From Chlorocebus sabaeus (taxonomy: Eukaryota; Chordata; Mammalia; Primates; Cercopithecidae), in contig NC_132915.1 of assembly GCF_047675955.1 (NCBI RefSeq), positions 11,527,766-11,591,765 on the forward strand: a stretch of DNA of 64,000 nucleotides, read 5' to 3'. Positions 58,201 through 64,000 of the stretch are shown here, piece by piece (the first letter of the stretch is position 1; every line of letters starts with the position of its first letter). A program made the translations under genes and the position numbers. The notes below the pieces were generated by a model. It was not told the DNA's origin, ran no database searches, and was given only the letters and a program-made list of their open reading frames with translations.

Positions 58201-61200
58201 AAGTTCACACCCAGTTATTTTTCATAAGTGGTCACCCTGCCTCTATTCCTGGTGCCTCCAGTCCGTCCACTGCCAGGGGTATTGTCTGACTAGATGTGGT
58301 CAGTGATTCCTCCCAGCTTAGACCAGTTCATCGGCTCCTCTTTGATTCTAAGGATAATTCTTAGTAAAATGTGTATGTTCTGTAGTTGGGCCCTTCCCAG
58401 TTTCTCCACCATCTCCTATGCCTCATATTCCATTCCCTCATGTTCATTCTGTAACCTATACAATTCTCTGGAACTTCCCTGAACATACCTTTCTATTTCA
58501 GGCATCTACGCTTTTTGTGTACAGTTTGCCTTGCCTGGTAAATTCCCTCAACTGCCACTATTTTTGCTGGTTTTTCTCTGTTTTTCAAAGCTTAGCTCAG
58601 GCAGTTTCCTCTCTCCTATTGAAATTAATTCCTATTAACTTCATAACTTCTAGCTTTAAGGTGAGCAACTTGTTTGGAGGATGATTGTCCCTTAGGCTTT
58701 TCTCCAAATTAGGTATAGTCACATGGAGAAAATAGGTGGGAACCACATAGTTCAGACTCTGTAGTAGTATCCTCTGTTTTGGTATTTGTCTGACTGACAG
58801 CCGTATACACATGCATGTACACACATGCACACATGTGTGTATATACGATCCAGTAAGTTCCCAGAGGGGAGTGACTGAGTCTTGTAGTTCTAGTATCAGT
58901 GTGTTTAATAGATGTAAACTTTGCCAGACTAATCTTCCCAGATGTTTGTTAATAATGGAATTCTTTGATGAGTCCTAATGAATGCAATGAAACAGGCAAA
59001 GTTAGGTTTACACCATTTAATATTGAAACATTAACATAAGAGTGACTTATATCTCCAGCTGCTGTATTTAATGATAACATTTTATTTCCCAACTTAGGTC
59101 TGAGAAACATCTTACCTATTACAACAGCAAAGGTGCCAATTGTGAAGTTCTTCCATTTGAGAAGTGGTCTGGAAGTAGATATCAGTTTGTATAACACATT
59201 GGTAAGGTTTTTTTCAGGCTTTTTGTTTAAAGAGATAAAGGGAACAAATGTCTCACCTTGCAGAAACCTCAAGTTAAAGAAGACATTCATTTCATCTTAG
59301 TCAATTCAAGAGTTGTTATGCTTACTTGCTGTGAACCTGGCAGTGTTCTGAGGCTGAGAATTCAAAGATAATTCAGATATGTTTCAGGGATTTATAGGAC
59401 ATCTCTGACCCTTTGTGGGTGTTTTTGCAGAGAGATCTTATGTCTACTGAAAGGGAACTGATTGTTTATTCGCCAGCCCTTATCTTCTAGATGTTCAGAC
59501 CAAGGACGTACAAAAGCCATGAGGTCAGATGTTACTTATAATTCTTTATTATTGTCTAGTAAGTTAATGAAGATTGTCTTTAGGAAAAAAAAAAAAGGTT
59601 AATTTCAGTTGAAATGTCTTCTTCCTAAAATAAATCACACTGTAAACCTATTTAGAATATTCCAGCTTAAAATCTTTTCATCTAGGCTCGCCTGGTGGCT
59701 CATGCTTATAATCCCAGCACTTTGGGAGGCTGATAGGGGAGGATCACTTGAGCCCAGGAGTTCATCACCAGCCTGGGCAACATAGTGAGATCCCATCTCC
59801 ATTATTTAAAACAACCACCACAAAAAAACACACAAAAAAACCCTTTACACTTCATTGTTAGTCTTATAGTGTTATTTCCTTTTAACAGGCCCTTCATAAC
59901 ACAAGGCTTTTATCTGCTTATTCCGCCATTGATCCCAGAGTGAAGTATTTGTGCTATACCATGAAAGTATTTACAAAGGTGAGTATGCTTCCTATTGTGA
60001 CTTATCAGGAAATTTCATTGCATCTTTAAACACTGTTGAAAACATAAATCTATTTTTTAATGAACTATAATCATGTGAAATGCATCGTGTAGCTATTTGG
60101 GAGACCCTATGAAGAAAGCTACAATTTTGTTAGGAATTTTTTGCTATGACCTGAACTTGCCTGTAGCCAACTGTCCACTGCTTTGCTAGGTTGGATTGGT
60201 TTTGCCTTTGAAAATGTGATTTTTGTATTAGTCCTCAACATATGCACTTTACTTTTAGTGATAATAGAATGGATGCAAAGTTAGCAGAAAATAGACTTTT
60301 CCTTTGTTCTTTGTTTTCCTTTTTTGTTTTCCTTCCGTCTAGATGTGTGATATTGGTGATGCATCTAGAGGCAGCTTATCATCATATGCATATACTCTTA
60401 TGGTGCTATATTTTCTCCAGCAGAGGAATCCACCAGTCATTCCTGTCCTTCAAGAGGTATTAGTGAATGAAATTGTATTTCTTCTCTGGAAAACTGGGTG
60501 ATCTCTGAGCCTTTCTCCTCCTCTAAAATTCTGTGGTTCTGTAGTTAATTTTTTACCTATTTTCCTAGAAGTTTTTGTATCAATGCATTAAGTTTGTAAT
60601 CCATACTAATAGTTTAAAAATTAATTTCAGATATACAAAGGTGAAAAGAAACCTGAAATATTTGTTGATGGCTGGAATATTTATTTTTTTGATCAAATAG
60701 ATGAACTGGTACGTATTTTAAGAGTAAAGATTTTCCTATATCTTTGACTAAAAATTAGCTATACTACAGTGTAGATGGCCAACAACTATTTTATTGCTTG
60801 TTGTATTTATTTATCTTATGATAGTAAAAAAAAATAGTGTTTACCGATGTTTTCTTTGACGTGAAAATATTTTTACTAAGCCAAGTGAATTTCTAGGGAT
60901 TATATCTAGTATTTCTTTAATGCCTAATAATTCCAAGTGGTTAAGTAACTTTATTCCAAGTGAATGAATATTTGTTCTATGGTTTTTGTACCCAGAGTTT
61001 AGAAAGACTTTCACTGAACTAAAGAGGTCTAATAACCTACGTATCACCAAGGCTCTTAGAATCTATTTCTGGATCCTCCGACTAACGTGTTCTGAAACTT
61101 GACACTGAAAACTCTGAGCTCGTCTATCTCCAAGTCGTAGAGTAAAGATTAAAAGTTGTATAATTGAGCTCTAGTTAATTAGAAATAAATCCAAATTTAC

Positions 61201-61455
61201 TCCCTAAGATACAAATGAATATTGATATTAACACTTCACTAAAGACCATGGTGTCCCTTGTTTCCTCCTATTTCTAGCCTGCCTATTGGCCAGAATGTGG
61301 AAAAAACACCGAATCTGTTGGGCAGTTATGGTTGGGCCTTCTTCGTTTCTACACGGAGGAATTTGATTTTAAAGAACATGTTATTAGCATCAGGAGAAAA
61401 AGTCTGCTTACAACTTTTAAGAAACAGTGGACTTCAAAATACATTGTTATTGAAG
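18712..61455 (+). CDS. TUT7: TUT7 (ZCCHC6), terminal uridylyltransferase 7, 5' part
   Basis: TUT7 adds uridines to 3' ends of RNAs in the cytoplasm. Known roles of the family include uridylation of deadenylated mRNAs and of let-7 precursors, with LIN28 driving oligo-uridylation. Exons 2-22 join into 1,275 complete codons without a stop. The start at 18712 has a strong accATGG context. Domains seen are a C2H2 finger (C246, C249, H262, H268), an N-terminal nucleotidyltransferase-like module (about 333-596) with D352 but Asn354 and Lys408 where catalysis needs Asp, an acidic linker (D/E run 842-856), a CCHC knuckle (C961, C964, H969, C974), and the catalytic module with GSS at 1042-1044 and D1054, D1056 and D1115. 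Human TUT7 is about 1,495 residues, so roughly 220 C-terminal residues, including two further CCHC knuckles, lie outside. The paralogue TUT4 is the only serious alternative, and the N-terminus fits TUT7. Confidence 0.97.
20441..20741 (-). mobile_element. Alu (antisense)
   Basis: T-rich start, both monomers, ends 'cactcggcc'. Close to Alu consensus, S-type or younger by eye. Confidence 0.95.
20746..21044 (-). mobile_element. Alu (antisense), adjacent to the previous one
   Basis: Starts with a 13-T run five bases after the previous Alu and ends 'gcgcctggcc'. The two antisense copies form a near-tandem pair. Confidence 0.95.
21185..21345 (-). repeat. MIR relic
   Basis: Antisense MIR order: 'acaaatcaggcagctgcagctcggagaggttaa'-like segment, then an 'aactaaaattggggactc' part that corresponds to the core. 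Divergent. Confidence 0.55.
21545..21855 (-). mobile_element. Alu (antisense) with (TTA)n start
   Basis: A (TTA)8-type microsatellite at 21545-21569 is the reversed tail. Both monomers follow, ending 'cacacccggct'. Confidence 0.95.
22608..22896 (-). mobile_element. Alu (antisense)
   Basis: Poly-T start and both monomers, ending 'cacacctggcc'. Confidence 0.95.
23117..23421 (-). mobile_element. Older Alu (antisense)
   Basis: A (TTTG)n-rich start and divergent antisense monomers ending 'gcacctggcc'. Probably J-type. Confidence 0.93.
23440..23615 (+). repeat. MIR relic
   Basis: Sense MIR tokens in order: an 'agccatgtgctcttgg' part, 'ccccatctgtacaatgggg', 'agggattaattgagg' and 'aaagtgcttta'. 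Confidence 0.75.
25381..25562 (+). CDS. TUT7: TUT7 exon 3
   Basis: It codes for residues 174-234 (182 bases). It has a basic Arg/Lys-rich start followed by an acidic and then an amphipathic segment. The acceptor is aactgaag and the donor AGG|GTAACA, phase 0. Confidence 0.95.
25813..25975 (+). mobile_element. Monomeric or truncated old Alu
   Basis: A divergent sense left-arm-like sequence with a 'cactccagcctgggcaacg' portion ends before exon 4. Spacing suggests FLAM/FRAM-type. Confidence 0.75.
26074..26190 (+). CDS. TUT7: TUT7 exon 4: C2H2 zinc finger
   Basis: It codes for residues 235-273. It carries a CX2C...HX5H pattern with C246, C249, H262 and H268, the matrin-like spacing of double-stranded-RNA-associated fingers. 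Phase 0 at both ends, so the finger is a separable cassette. Confidence 0.96.
26191..26705 (+). other. TUT7: TUT7 intron 4
   Basis: No repeat or gene recognised. The open frame at 26344-26565 has no family likeness. Confidence 0.6.
26706..26883 (+). CDS. TUT7: TUT7 exon 5
   Basis: It codes for residues 274-332 plus one base. A helical, charged stretch leads into the first nucleotidyltransferase-like module. The donor follows CCAG|GTATTT, phase 1. Confidence 0.95.
26884..28715 (+). other. TUT7: TUT7 intron 5
   Basis: AT-rich with an A16 run near 27255-27270. A (TTTA)n run at 28681-28712 lies immediately before the exon 6 acceptor. I recognise no other element. Confidence 0.8.
28681..28712 (+). 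repeat. (TTTA)n microsatellite at the exon 6 acceptor
   Basis: About eight TTTA units, one reading TTCA, are followed directly by TTTTTTAG and exon 6. The repeat makes up most of the polypyrimidine-like tract. Confidence 0.92.
28716..28804 (+). CDS. TUT7: TUT7 exon 6: G-S loop of the inactive module
   Basis: It codes for residues 333-362. It holds GSS at 340-342, then Asp352-Val-Asn354. In the active module the same place reads Asp1054-Leu-Asp1056. The second catalytic acid is therefore replaced by Asn. Phases are 1 in, 0 out. Confidence 0.95.
29307..29469 (+). mobile_element. Divergent Alu-like monomer
   Basis: A sense, heavily mutated Alu-related unit with an A12 tail at 29457-29468. Its internal order suits a fossil monomer. 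Confidence 0.75.
29594..29711 (+). mobile_element. Alu-related fragment
   Basis: Starts 'gagctgggtgcagtggct' and reaches a short A tail after about 115 bases. Internally shortened. Confidence 0.75.
30828..30879 (+). CDS. TUT7: TUT7 exon 7
   Basis: A small 52-base exon coding for residues 363-379 plus one base, phases 0 in and 1 out. It matches exon 17 in position and phase in the active module. Confidence 0.93.
30880..31780 (+). other. TUT7: TUT7 intron 7
   Basis: AT-rich sequence without a recognised element. The donor is G|GTAAGG and the acceptor tttcctcag. Confidence 0.7.
31781..31850 (+). CDS. TUT7: TUT7 exon 8
   Basis: It codes for residues 380-402 plus two bases, including an ARVPVVV-type beta strand matching the AKVPIVK strand encoded by exon 18. 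Phase 2 out, the only junction phase that differs between the two modules. Confidence 0.94.
31851..32654 (+). other. TUT7: TUT7 intron 8
   Basis: AT-rich with no recognised repeat. The open frame at 32542-32823 runs through the acceptor into exon 9 and is a chance extension. Confidence 0.7.
32655..32781 (+). CDS. TUT7: TUT7 exon 9
   Basis: It codes for residues 403-445. Lys408 falls where the active module has the third catalytic aspartate (Asp1115). It ends at the FRYWAK helix, phase 0. Confidence 0.95.
32782..34067 (+). other. TUT7: TUT7 intron 9
   Basis: Contains only a 104-bp Alu 3' end (33291-33394). The remainder is AT-rich and unrecognised. Confidence 0.75.
33291..33394 (+). mobile_element. 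5'-truncated Alu with target duplication
   Basis: Only the last ~85 bases of the Alu right arm plus an A19 tail are present. The flanks repeat imperfectly: aaattgagattctgtt before, aaattgagactctatg after. That fits a truncated retroinsertion. Confidence 0.92.
34068..34187 (+). CDS. TUT7: TUT7 exon 10
   Basis: It codes for residues 446-485 with the helix containing FLQQR, shared with exon 20 of the active module. Phase 0 at both ends. Confidence 0.95.
34630..34670 (+). repeat. (A)n(CA)n(TA)n microsatellite
   Basis: A12 is followed by TGTATATA, about six CA units and several TA units. Confidence 0.9.
36340..36545 (+). repeat. MIR relic
   Basis: Sense MIR: a 'ttttgccattcacatccttgagcaagttatttaatctctgagcctcag' type order is visible in pieces, followed by 'cttaaatgaaataatgaatgtaaaac'. 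Confidence 0.8.
38910..39892 (-). mobile_element. L1 3' portion (antisense) nested in the older L1
   Basis: The stretch reads as the reverse complement of an L1 3' UTR and ORF2 end, with the 'gcatagtattccac' and 'gtgagatggtatctcattgtgg' hallmarks. A T24 run lies at 39043-39066. The older L1 text resumes on both sides ('ccagaattt' before, 'cagaatgaattt' after), which may be the target duplication. ORF2 is interrupted by deletions. Confidence 0.88.
40391..40491 (-). mobile_element. Alu fragment (antisense)
   Basis: About 100 bases of one antisense monomer, truncated at both ends. Confidence 0.85.
40616..40790 (+). mobile_element. Truncated Alu
   Basis: A shortened sense Alu retains a start and a right-arm end with an A-rich tail at 40761-40780. 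Confidence 0.85.
41295..41598 (+). mobile_element. Alu, full length
   Basis: Both monomers and an A16 tail are present. Close to consensus. Confidence 0.96.
42062..42378 (-). mobile_element. Alu (antisense) with target duplication
   Basis: It starts in (TTTG)n sequence and ends 'cacgcctggcc'. The flanking ttcattaacctgttt occurs on both sides (42048 and 42381). It forms an inverted pair with the Alu at 41295. Confidence 0.96.
42610..42890 (-). repeat. MIR relic
   Basis: Antisense MIR: 'ttattaagcagttactatgtgc', 'cctgaggcctacagagagt' and 'cccaagattgtacagctagta' appear in order. Confidence 0.85.
43106..43258 (+). CDS. TUT7: TUT7 exon 11
   Basis: It codes for residues 486-536, phase 0 at both ends. 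An acidic and polar stretch sits within the inactive module between the FLQQR helix and the PAP-associated domain. Confidence 0.95.
43795..43920 (+). repeat. MIR relic (short)
   Basis: Core-like text 'ggattcaaatcccagctct' is followed by 'aagtcatgtcactc'. Confidence 0.6.
44036..44268 (+). repeat. MIR, nearly complete
   Basis: Clear sense MIR: 'ctgtggagccagaat', 'cccagctctcccacttcccagctgtgtg', 'cttgggcaagtgactta' and an end with 'cagtaaatgtta' all occur in order. Confidence 0.93.
45115..45395 (-). repeat. MIR, nearly complete (antisense)
   Basis: Antisense MIR: 'tgtgccaggcactgtgctaag', 'caaccctatgaggtgggta' and 'cagatgaggaaacccagg' occur in order. It lies in opposite orientation to the MIR at 44036. 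Confidence 0.93.
46087..46267 (+). CDS. TUT7: TUT7 exon 12
   Basis: It codes for residues 537-596 plus one base. It is a PAP-associated domain with VGQLWVELLRFY, matching VGQLWLGLLRFY in exon 22. Both exons are about 180 bases and end Ile-Glu + one base. Confidence 0.96.
46268..47645 (+). other. TUT7: TUT7 intron 12
   Basis: No Alu or MIR recognised. It ends in a long T-rich tract (about 47613-47640) and attacag before exon 13. The start of the large open frame at 47600 lies in this intron. Confidence 0.75.
47646..48721 (+). CDS. TUT7: TUT7 exon 13: long acidic linker
   Basis: This 1,076-base exon codes for residues 597-955. It closes the inactive module (DPYSVKRN-type start) and then gives a hydrophilic, probably disordered linker. 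A run of 15 Asp/Glu occupies 842-856, and a second acidic block runs from about 865 to 897. The linker joins the LIN28-interacting half to the catalytic half. The donor is AAG|GTAATC, phase 0. Confidence 0.96.
48722..49122 (+). other. TUT7: TUT7 intron 13
   Basis: A short 401-base intron without repeats. Retention would add 11 codons before TAG at 48755-48757. Confidence 0.85.
49123..49273 (+). CDS. TUT7: TUT7 exon 14: CCHC zinc knuckle 1
   Basis: It codes for residues 956-1005 plus one base. C961, C964, H969 and C974 form CX2CX4HX4C, the nucleic-acid-binding knuckle before the catalytic module. The donor is ATA|GTAAGT. Confidence 0.96.
49491..49740 (-). mobile_element. Truncated Alu (antisense)
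   Basis: T-rich start and 5'-truncated antisense Alu. ggaggatctt flanks both sides (about 49481 and 49741). Confidence 0.9.
49837..50132 (-). mobile_element. Alu (antisense) with perfect target duplication
   Basis: Flanked by identical agcaggtttcttttt copies at 49822-49836 and 50133-50147. Confidence 0.95.
50206..50528 (-). mobile_element. Alu (antisense)
   Basis: T and (TTTG)n start, both monomers with an expanded T18 linker at about 50391-50408, ending 'gcgcctggcc'. Confidence 0.95.
51606..51776 (+). mobile_element. Truncated Alu (sense)
   Basis: A 5'-truncated sense Alu with an A-rich tail, lying 157 bases before exon 15. Confidence 0.9.
51934..52020 (+). CDS. TUT7: TUT7 exon 15
   Basis: It codes for residues 1006-1034 plus one base. 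A helix leads into the catalytic fold. Donor CCAG|GTAAAT, phase 1, the same phase as the exon 5 donor that precedes the inactive module. Confidence 0.95.
52021..52543 (+). other. TUT7: TUT7 intron 15
   Basis: No repeat or gene recognised. The acceptor is ccctaacag. Confidence 0.75.
52544..52644 (+). CDS. TUT7: TUT7 exon 16: catalytic G-S loop and first two Asp
   Basis: It codes for residues 1035-1068. FGSS at 1041-1044 and Asp1054-Leu-Asp1056 are the nucleotidyltransferase G-S and DxD motifs that hold the metal ions. Phases are 1 in and 0 out, as in exon 6. Confidence 0.97.
52980..53150 (+). repeat. MIR relic
   Basis: Sense MIR: 'agtgtggtaaatggtaagag', 'gagacctggatttgag' and a degraded end. 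Confidence 0.65.
53162..53365 (-). mobile_element. hAT/MER1-type DNA transposon relic
   Basis: It contains 'gtaaataaagttttattgg' and 'gtctatggctgctttc', which are common in non-autonomous hAT-Charlie elements of MER1 type. It has imperfect terminal inverted text: 'caggagtcagcaaac' at the start and 'ttgccagcccctg' at the end. I do not fix the subfamily. Confidence 0.75.
54336..54393 (+). CDS. TUT7: TUT7 exon 17
   Basis: A 58-base exon coding for residues 1069-1087 plus one base, phases 0 in and 1 out, as in exon 7. Confidence 0.94.
54450..54953. mobile_element. MER2/Tigger-type DNA transposon, split
   Basis: It starts with the reading 'agtcttccctcggtatccatgggg' (terminal-repeat type of MER2) in pieces and ends in complementary text 'acaggccaattg'-like. 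TA flanks both ends. An L1 3' tail interrupts it at about 54567-54705. Confidence 0.8.
54567..54708 (+). mobile_element. Very short young-type L1 3' tail
   Basis: About 140 bases of L1 3' UTR, including 'gcacatgtataca' and 'tgtaccctagaactta', end in TAAAA repeats. The flanking aaaatggca at both ends (54562 area and 54704 area) is a target duplication. It sits inside the Tigger-type element and is therefore younger. Confidence 0.93.
55312..55440 (-). mobile_element. Alu monomer (antisense)
   Basis: One antisense monomer ending 'ctacgcctggcc'; probably FLAM-like. Confidence 0.88.
55985..56190 (-). repeat. L1M-type 3' UTR fragment (low certainty)
   Basis: Contains 'gcaaaagttgcataaagagttcc' and 'taaatacctcagtatatatttcctaag'-like text, seen in pieces, of the kind found in old L1 3' UTRs. 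Orientation is uncertain. Confidence 0.45.
57340..57560 (+). repeat. MIR relic
   Basis: Sense MIR: 'ggaatcagactctgg', 'gctggctgtgcaatc', 'cctcatctctaaagtgg'. Confidence 0.75.
57570..57830 (+). repeat. L2-like relic (low certainty)
   Basis: C/T-rich text resembling L2 3' regions. No intact frame. Confidence 0.35.
57905..58095 (+). repeat. MIR relic
   Basis: Sense MIR: 'caattccagctccacaattta', 'tctgtttcctcatcttacagatgagg' and 'cacattaggtgctca' in order, seen in pieces. Confidence 0.85.
58165..58645 (+). repeat. L2 3' end relic
   Basis: Contains 'taaaatgtgtatgttctg', 'tgggcccttcccag', 'cctgaacatacc' and 'aaagcttagctcaggcag'-like L2 sequence. Open frames here are incidental. Confidence 0.6.
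58798..58845 (+). repeat. CA/TG-rich imperfect palindrome
   Basis: Alternating CA and TG text (acacatgcatgtacacacatg... tgtgtgtata) that could form a short hairpin or cruciform. Confidence 0.7.
59098..59201 (+). CDS. TUT7: TUT7 exon 18: third catalytic Asp
   Basis: It codes for residues 1088-1122. The strand AKVPIVK and then LEVD place Asp1115 as the third metal-binding aspartate. Phase 0 out. Confidence 0.96.
59202..59888 (+). other. TUT7: TUT7 intron 18
   Basis: Contains one truncated Alu (59687-59835) close to the exon 19 acceptor and otherwise nothing recognised. Confidence 0.8.
59687..59835 (+). mobile_element. Alu left arm (truncated)
   Basis: Starts 'gctcgcctggtggctcatgc' and covers one monomer with an A/C-rich end, 53 bases before exon 19. 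Confidence 0.88.
59889..59978 (+). CDS. TUT7: TUT7 exon 19
   Basis: It codes for residues 1123-1152, ending at the MKVFTK helix, phase 0, as exon 9 ends at FRYWAK. Confidence 0.95.
59979..60342 (+). other. TUT7: TUT7 intron 19
   Basis: A 364-base AT-rich intron with no repeat. The acceptor is ccgtctag, phase 0. Confidence 0.8.
60343..60456 (+). CDS. TUT7: TUT7 exon 20
   Basis: It codes for residues 1153-1190 and contains the FLQQR helix also seen in exon 10. Phase 0 at both ends. Confidence 0.95.
60631..60708 (+). CDS. TUT7: TUT7 exon 21
   Basis: It codes for residues 1191-1216, phase 0 at both ends. Corresponds in position to exon 11 but is half its length. Confidence 0.95.
60709..61277 (+). 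other. TUT7: TUT7 intron 21
   Basis: AT-rich with no recognised repeat. The acceptor is atttctag. Confidence 0.75.
61278..61455 (+). CDS. TUT7: TUT7 exon 22 (last exon in window)
   Basis: It codes for residues 1217-1275 plus one base. It is a PAP-associated domain with VGQLWLGLLRFY, ending Ile-Glu + one base before GTACGA. Later exons are outside the window. Confidence 0.96.
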
Positions 61456-61873
61456 GTACGAATACAAGTAAACTTGAAGCTGAATAGACTATAGAGCTTG
61501 AACTATAAGGACATTGTTCTTCCTCCTTGCAGAGCTCTTCCAGCTGCTTGGGGTGTGCAGTGCCCCAGTCTCATTGTCCATACCAGGCCAACTTGTCTCT
61601 TTCCAGCCTAAAGATTTGTTTTTAAATGACTGAAGCCATTTCACCGTGACAAATTTTTTACTATTGTTGGACACATAACATACTGAAGAATAAGGCAGCA
61701 GTAGTGATAAGGCAGCTTCAAGAAAGTGGGACTTTTACAACCTTCCTGTTCGGGGGTTTGAAGAGTGCCACTAAGTGAATTTTCAAGATCTTCATTCACT
61801 ATTGATGGAGTTCACCTATAAGTAATTGTATATAAATTTTGACATTTATTTTAACCATATGGAAGCCTTTTCT

Positions 61874-62177
61874 TTTTCTATTTTTTTATTTTTTGAGATG
61901 GAATTTCACTCTTGTTGCCCAGGCTGGAGTGCAGTAGCGCTATCTCAGCTCACTGCAACCTCCACCTCCCAGGTTCAAGGAATTCTCCTGCCTTAGCCAC
62001 CTGAGTAGTTGGGGTTACAGGTGCCTGCCACCACAACCAGCTAAATTGTTGTACTTCTAGTAGAGACGGGGTTTCACCATGTTGGCCAGGCTGGTCTCGA
62101 ACTCCTGACCTCAGGTGATCACCCACCTCCACCTCCCAAAGTGCTGGGATTACAGGCGTGAGCCACTGCGCCTGGCC
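61874..62177 (-). mobile_element. Alu (antisense)
   Basis: T-rich start, both monomers, ends 'gcgcctggcc'. Confidence 0.96.
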
Positions 62178-62593
62178 GCTTTTTCTTTTTCTGTTAAAGG
62201 TAGTGATCTATTGGAGCCGTTGATGCTAATAGTTGATTGTTTATTTCCAATTTGTGGGATTCTTATTTTGAGACAAAATGGAATTTAAATGCCTTAGTTG
62301 AGAAATGACCTAAGAAATATTTTTTTTTAATTTTAATGAGATTTTTAAATTTTTAAATATATTTGTATCACATAAATAATATGGACTATTCTAAGTTGTG
62401 GTTTTATTATTATTTCTGCATACTGGCAGTATTAAAATACAATGAACTTTTGTAAAATGAAATTCAGATCACCATGGGTTACAAATACAGTTTTGATTTT
62501 TTAAAATCTCATGTGTCAAACACATAGAACTTTTGACTTACTCCTTTTCGTTATCACTGCAGTTCTTATCATCTGTCACTTATTAAGGTATTC

Positions 62594-62886
62594 CTTTTTT
62601 TTTCTTAAGACAGTTTCGCTCTGTCTTCCAGGCTGGAGTACAATGGCGCGGTCTTGGCTCATTGCAACCTCCACCTCCCCAGTTCAAGTGATTCATGCCT
62701 CAGCCTCCCAAGTAGCTGGGATTACAGGCATGCGCCACCACGCCTGGCTAATTTTTTTGTATTTTTAGTAGAGACGGGGTTTCACCATGTTGGCTAGGCT
62801 AGTTTCAAACTCCTGACCTCAGGTGATCCGCCCAGTTCCGCCTCCCAAAGTGCTGGGATTACAGGTGTGAGCCACTGCACCCAGCC
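62594..62886 (-). mobile_element. Alu (antisense)
   Basis: T-rich start, both monomers, ends 'gcacccagcc'. Confidence 0.96.
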
Positions 62887-63059
62887 TATTAATGTATTCT
62901 TTTTTAAGTTTTGAAGGTTATTATCTTTTGCCTCTAATTTTTACATTACTTTCAGACAAGCTGTTAGTAATAGGCTAAACTAAAAAGAAGACTTTATTCA
63001 TAATCATATAACCAGCTATTTTAGAAATGAGGCATTTCAGTGGTGATAGTAGTCATTTG

Positions 63060-63362
63060 CTTTTGTTTTTGTGGGGGACGGAGTCTCACTGTGTCGCCCA
63101 GGCTGGAGTGTAATGGCAGGATCTCAGGTCACTGCACCCTTCGCCTCCTGGGTTCACATTCCTGGGTTCTCCTGTCATCAGCCTCTAGAGTAGCTGGGAC
63201 TACAGGCACACGCCACCACGCCTGGCTAAGTTTTGTATTTTTAGTAGAGACAGTGTTTCACCATGTTGGCCAGGCTGGTCTCGAACTCTTGACCTCAGGT
63301 GATTAGCCCACCTCAACCTCCCAAAGTGCTGGGATTACAGGCGTGAGCCACAGCACCCAACC
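63060..63362 (-). mobile_element. Alu (antisense)
   Basis: Short T-rich start, both monomers with a small internal duplication near 63150-63175, ends 'gcacccaacc'. Confidence 0.95.
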
Positions 63363-64000
63363 AGTAGTAGTTTCTTTAACTGCACAGTAACTAATACTGT
63401 AGTATCTCCACTACACCAAGCAAATAACCAAAAATACACATGCACATATAAAAATCACTTGAAGAAAGAATGACCAAACTGATGAAGGTAACCTTCTCTT
63501 AAAAGTGATTATTGCAGGGTTAAGCTGAAGGAAGGGTCCTATACTTCGATAAACTTAGTCTCAATCTCAATATGGTACACATGTTACTGTTCACTAGCAG
63601 CGTAACTGGCTAGTGGAAGATGCCTCTTTTTACTTCTCTTGTGTATACTATATCCATGCAGTCCTTCATTTTCTCAGTAAGAGGATTCCCGAAAAAAGGT
63701 CATCACTTTTTTCTCTTTGCCTTCTTGAATATTGTTTTAGGGATGTAAAAAATAGAAGTTAGAGATCTACACATAATGTCTAAATTATGAATCATTATGG
63801 GTGTATATTATTTTAGATCACTTATAAAACAGTATTTGGGTTTAGAAATAGTGCTTTTAACCCCATTTATTTCATGAGACAGTTTATTCAGACCTCTCAT
63901 ACATCTTTGACATTAGCTTCATCATTCCTACCATTTCCTGGGTTATTTAACAAACAATATTCCAAAACACATCATATCTACAGCTATGTAAGATGTTTGA

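Larger units (their letters stand above)
54394..59097 (+). other. TUT7: TUT7 intron 17 (4.7 kb)
   Basis: Holds a Tigger/MER2-type element split by an L1 tail, an Alu monomer, an L1M-like 3' fragment, two MIRs and L2-like text. From 56,220 to 57,330 there is an ancient repeat-like stretch that I cannot name. Confidence 0.8.
61456..64000 (+). other. TUT7: TUT7 intron 22 (partial)
   Basis: Contains three antisense Alus. I see no exon of TUT7 before the right edge. The stretches 61,456-61,870 and 63,362-64,000 show no recognised element. Confidence 0.7.

Noticed and set aside
1..64000. A new defence or other multi-gene system
   Set aside because: The only intact coding content is TUT7. Everything else of length is repeat-derived or non-coding, so no such system is supported.

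Overview
This is primate nuclear DNA. It carries dozens of Alu elements in both orientations, MIR and L2 relics, L1 fragments of different ages, primate-type endogenous retrovirus LTRs, and one intron-rich gene spread over more than 44 kb. The predicted protein is very close to human TUT7 as I remember it but differs at scattered residues. A non-human anthropoid is therefore my best guess; the species cannot be fixed from this window alone.

Bases 1 to about 16,850 are intergenic and repeat-dense. They hold an L1 3' end split by two Alus, a probable solitary LTR, an Alu and simple-repeat cluster, and a degraded gammaretrovirus-like provirus at 3103-10782. The provirus sits inside an older antisense Alu and has a matching 4-bp target duplication. 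Downstream lie another LTR split by an Alu, a third LTR-like stretch, a 55-bp minisatellite at 14461-14756, and a 59-bp direct duplication around a truncated Alu at 15654-15856. The provirus has both LTRs, a proline-type primer site, a leader of repeated hairpins, and gag, pro, pol and env remnants with many frameshifts and stops. Most of capsid and nearly all of integrase are missing. It cannot encode functional proteins.

Bases from about 16,880 to 17,760 form a CpG island. It holds repeated GC boxes, a CCAAT box, an ETS-type site and the non-coding first exon of TUT7 (ZCCHC6), terminal uridylyltransferase 7, on the + strand. Exons 2-22 (18712-61455) give an unbroken reading frame of 1,275 complete codons, and every inferred junction is GT-AG. 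The encoded part contains a matrin-like C2H2 finger, an N-terminal nucleotidyltransferase module lacking catalytic aspartates, a long acidic linker, a CCHC zinc knuckle and an active nucleotidyltransferase module with all three catalytic aspartates. The final exons, expected to carry two more CCHC knuckles and a basic tail, lie beyond the right edge.

The introns carry mostly antisense Alus, MIR relics, an L1 nested in an older L1 in intron 10, a Tigger/MER2-type transposon split by a very short L1 tail in intron 17, and a hAT/MER1-type relic in intron 16. The gene structure shows an internal duplication: exons 6-12 (inactive module) and 16-22 (active module) share seven of eight intron phases. 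I found no tRNA, rRNA, CRISPR array or bacterial-type system. No unknown coding system is evident; the most notable items are the provirus leader hairpins, the exon-phase symmetry, a minimal uORF in exon 1 and the unusual Alu-flanking duplication.
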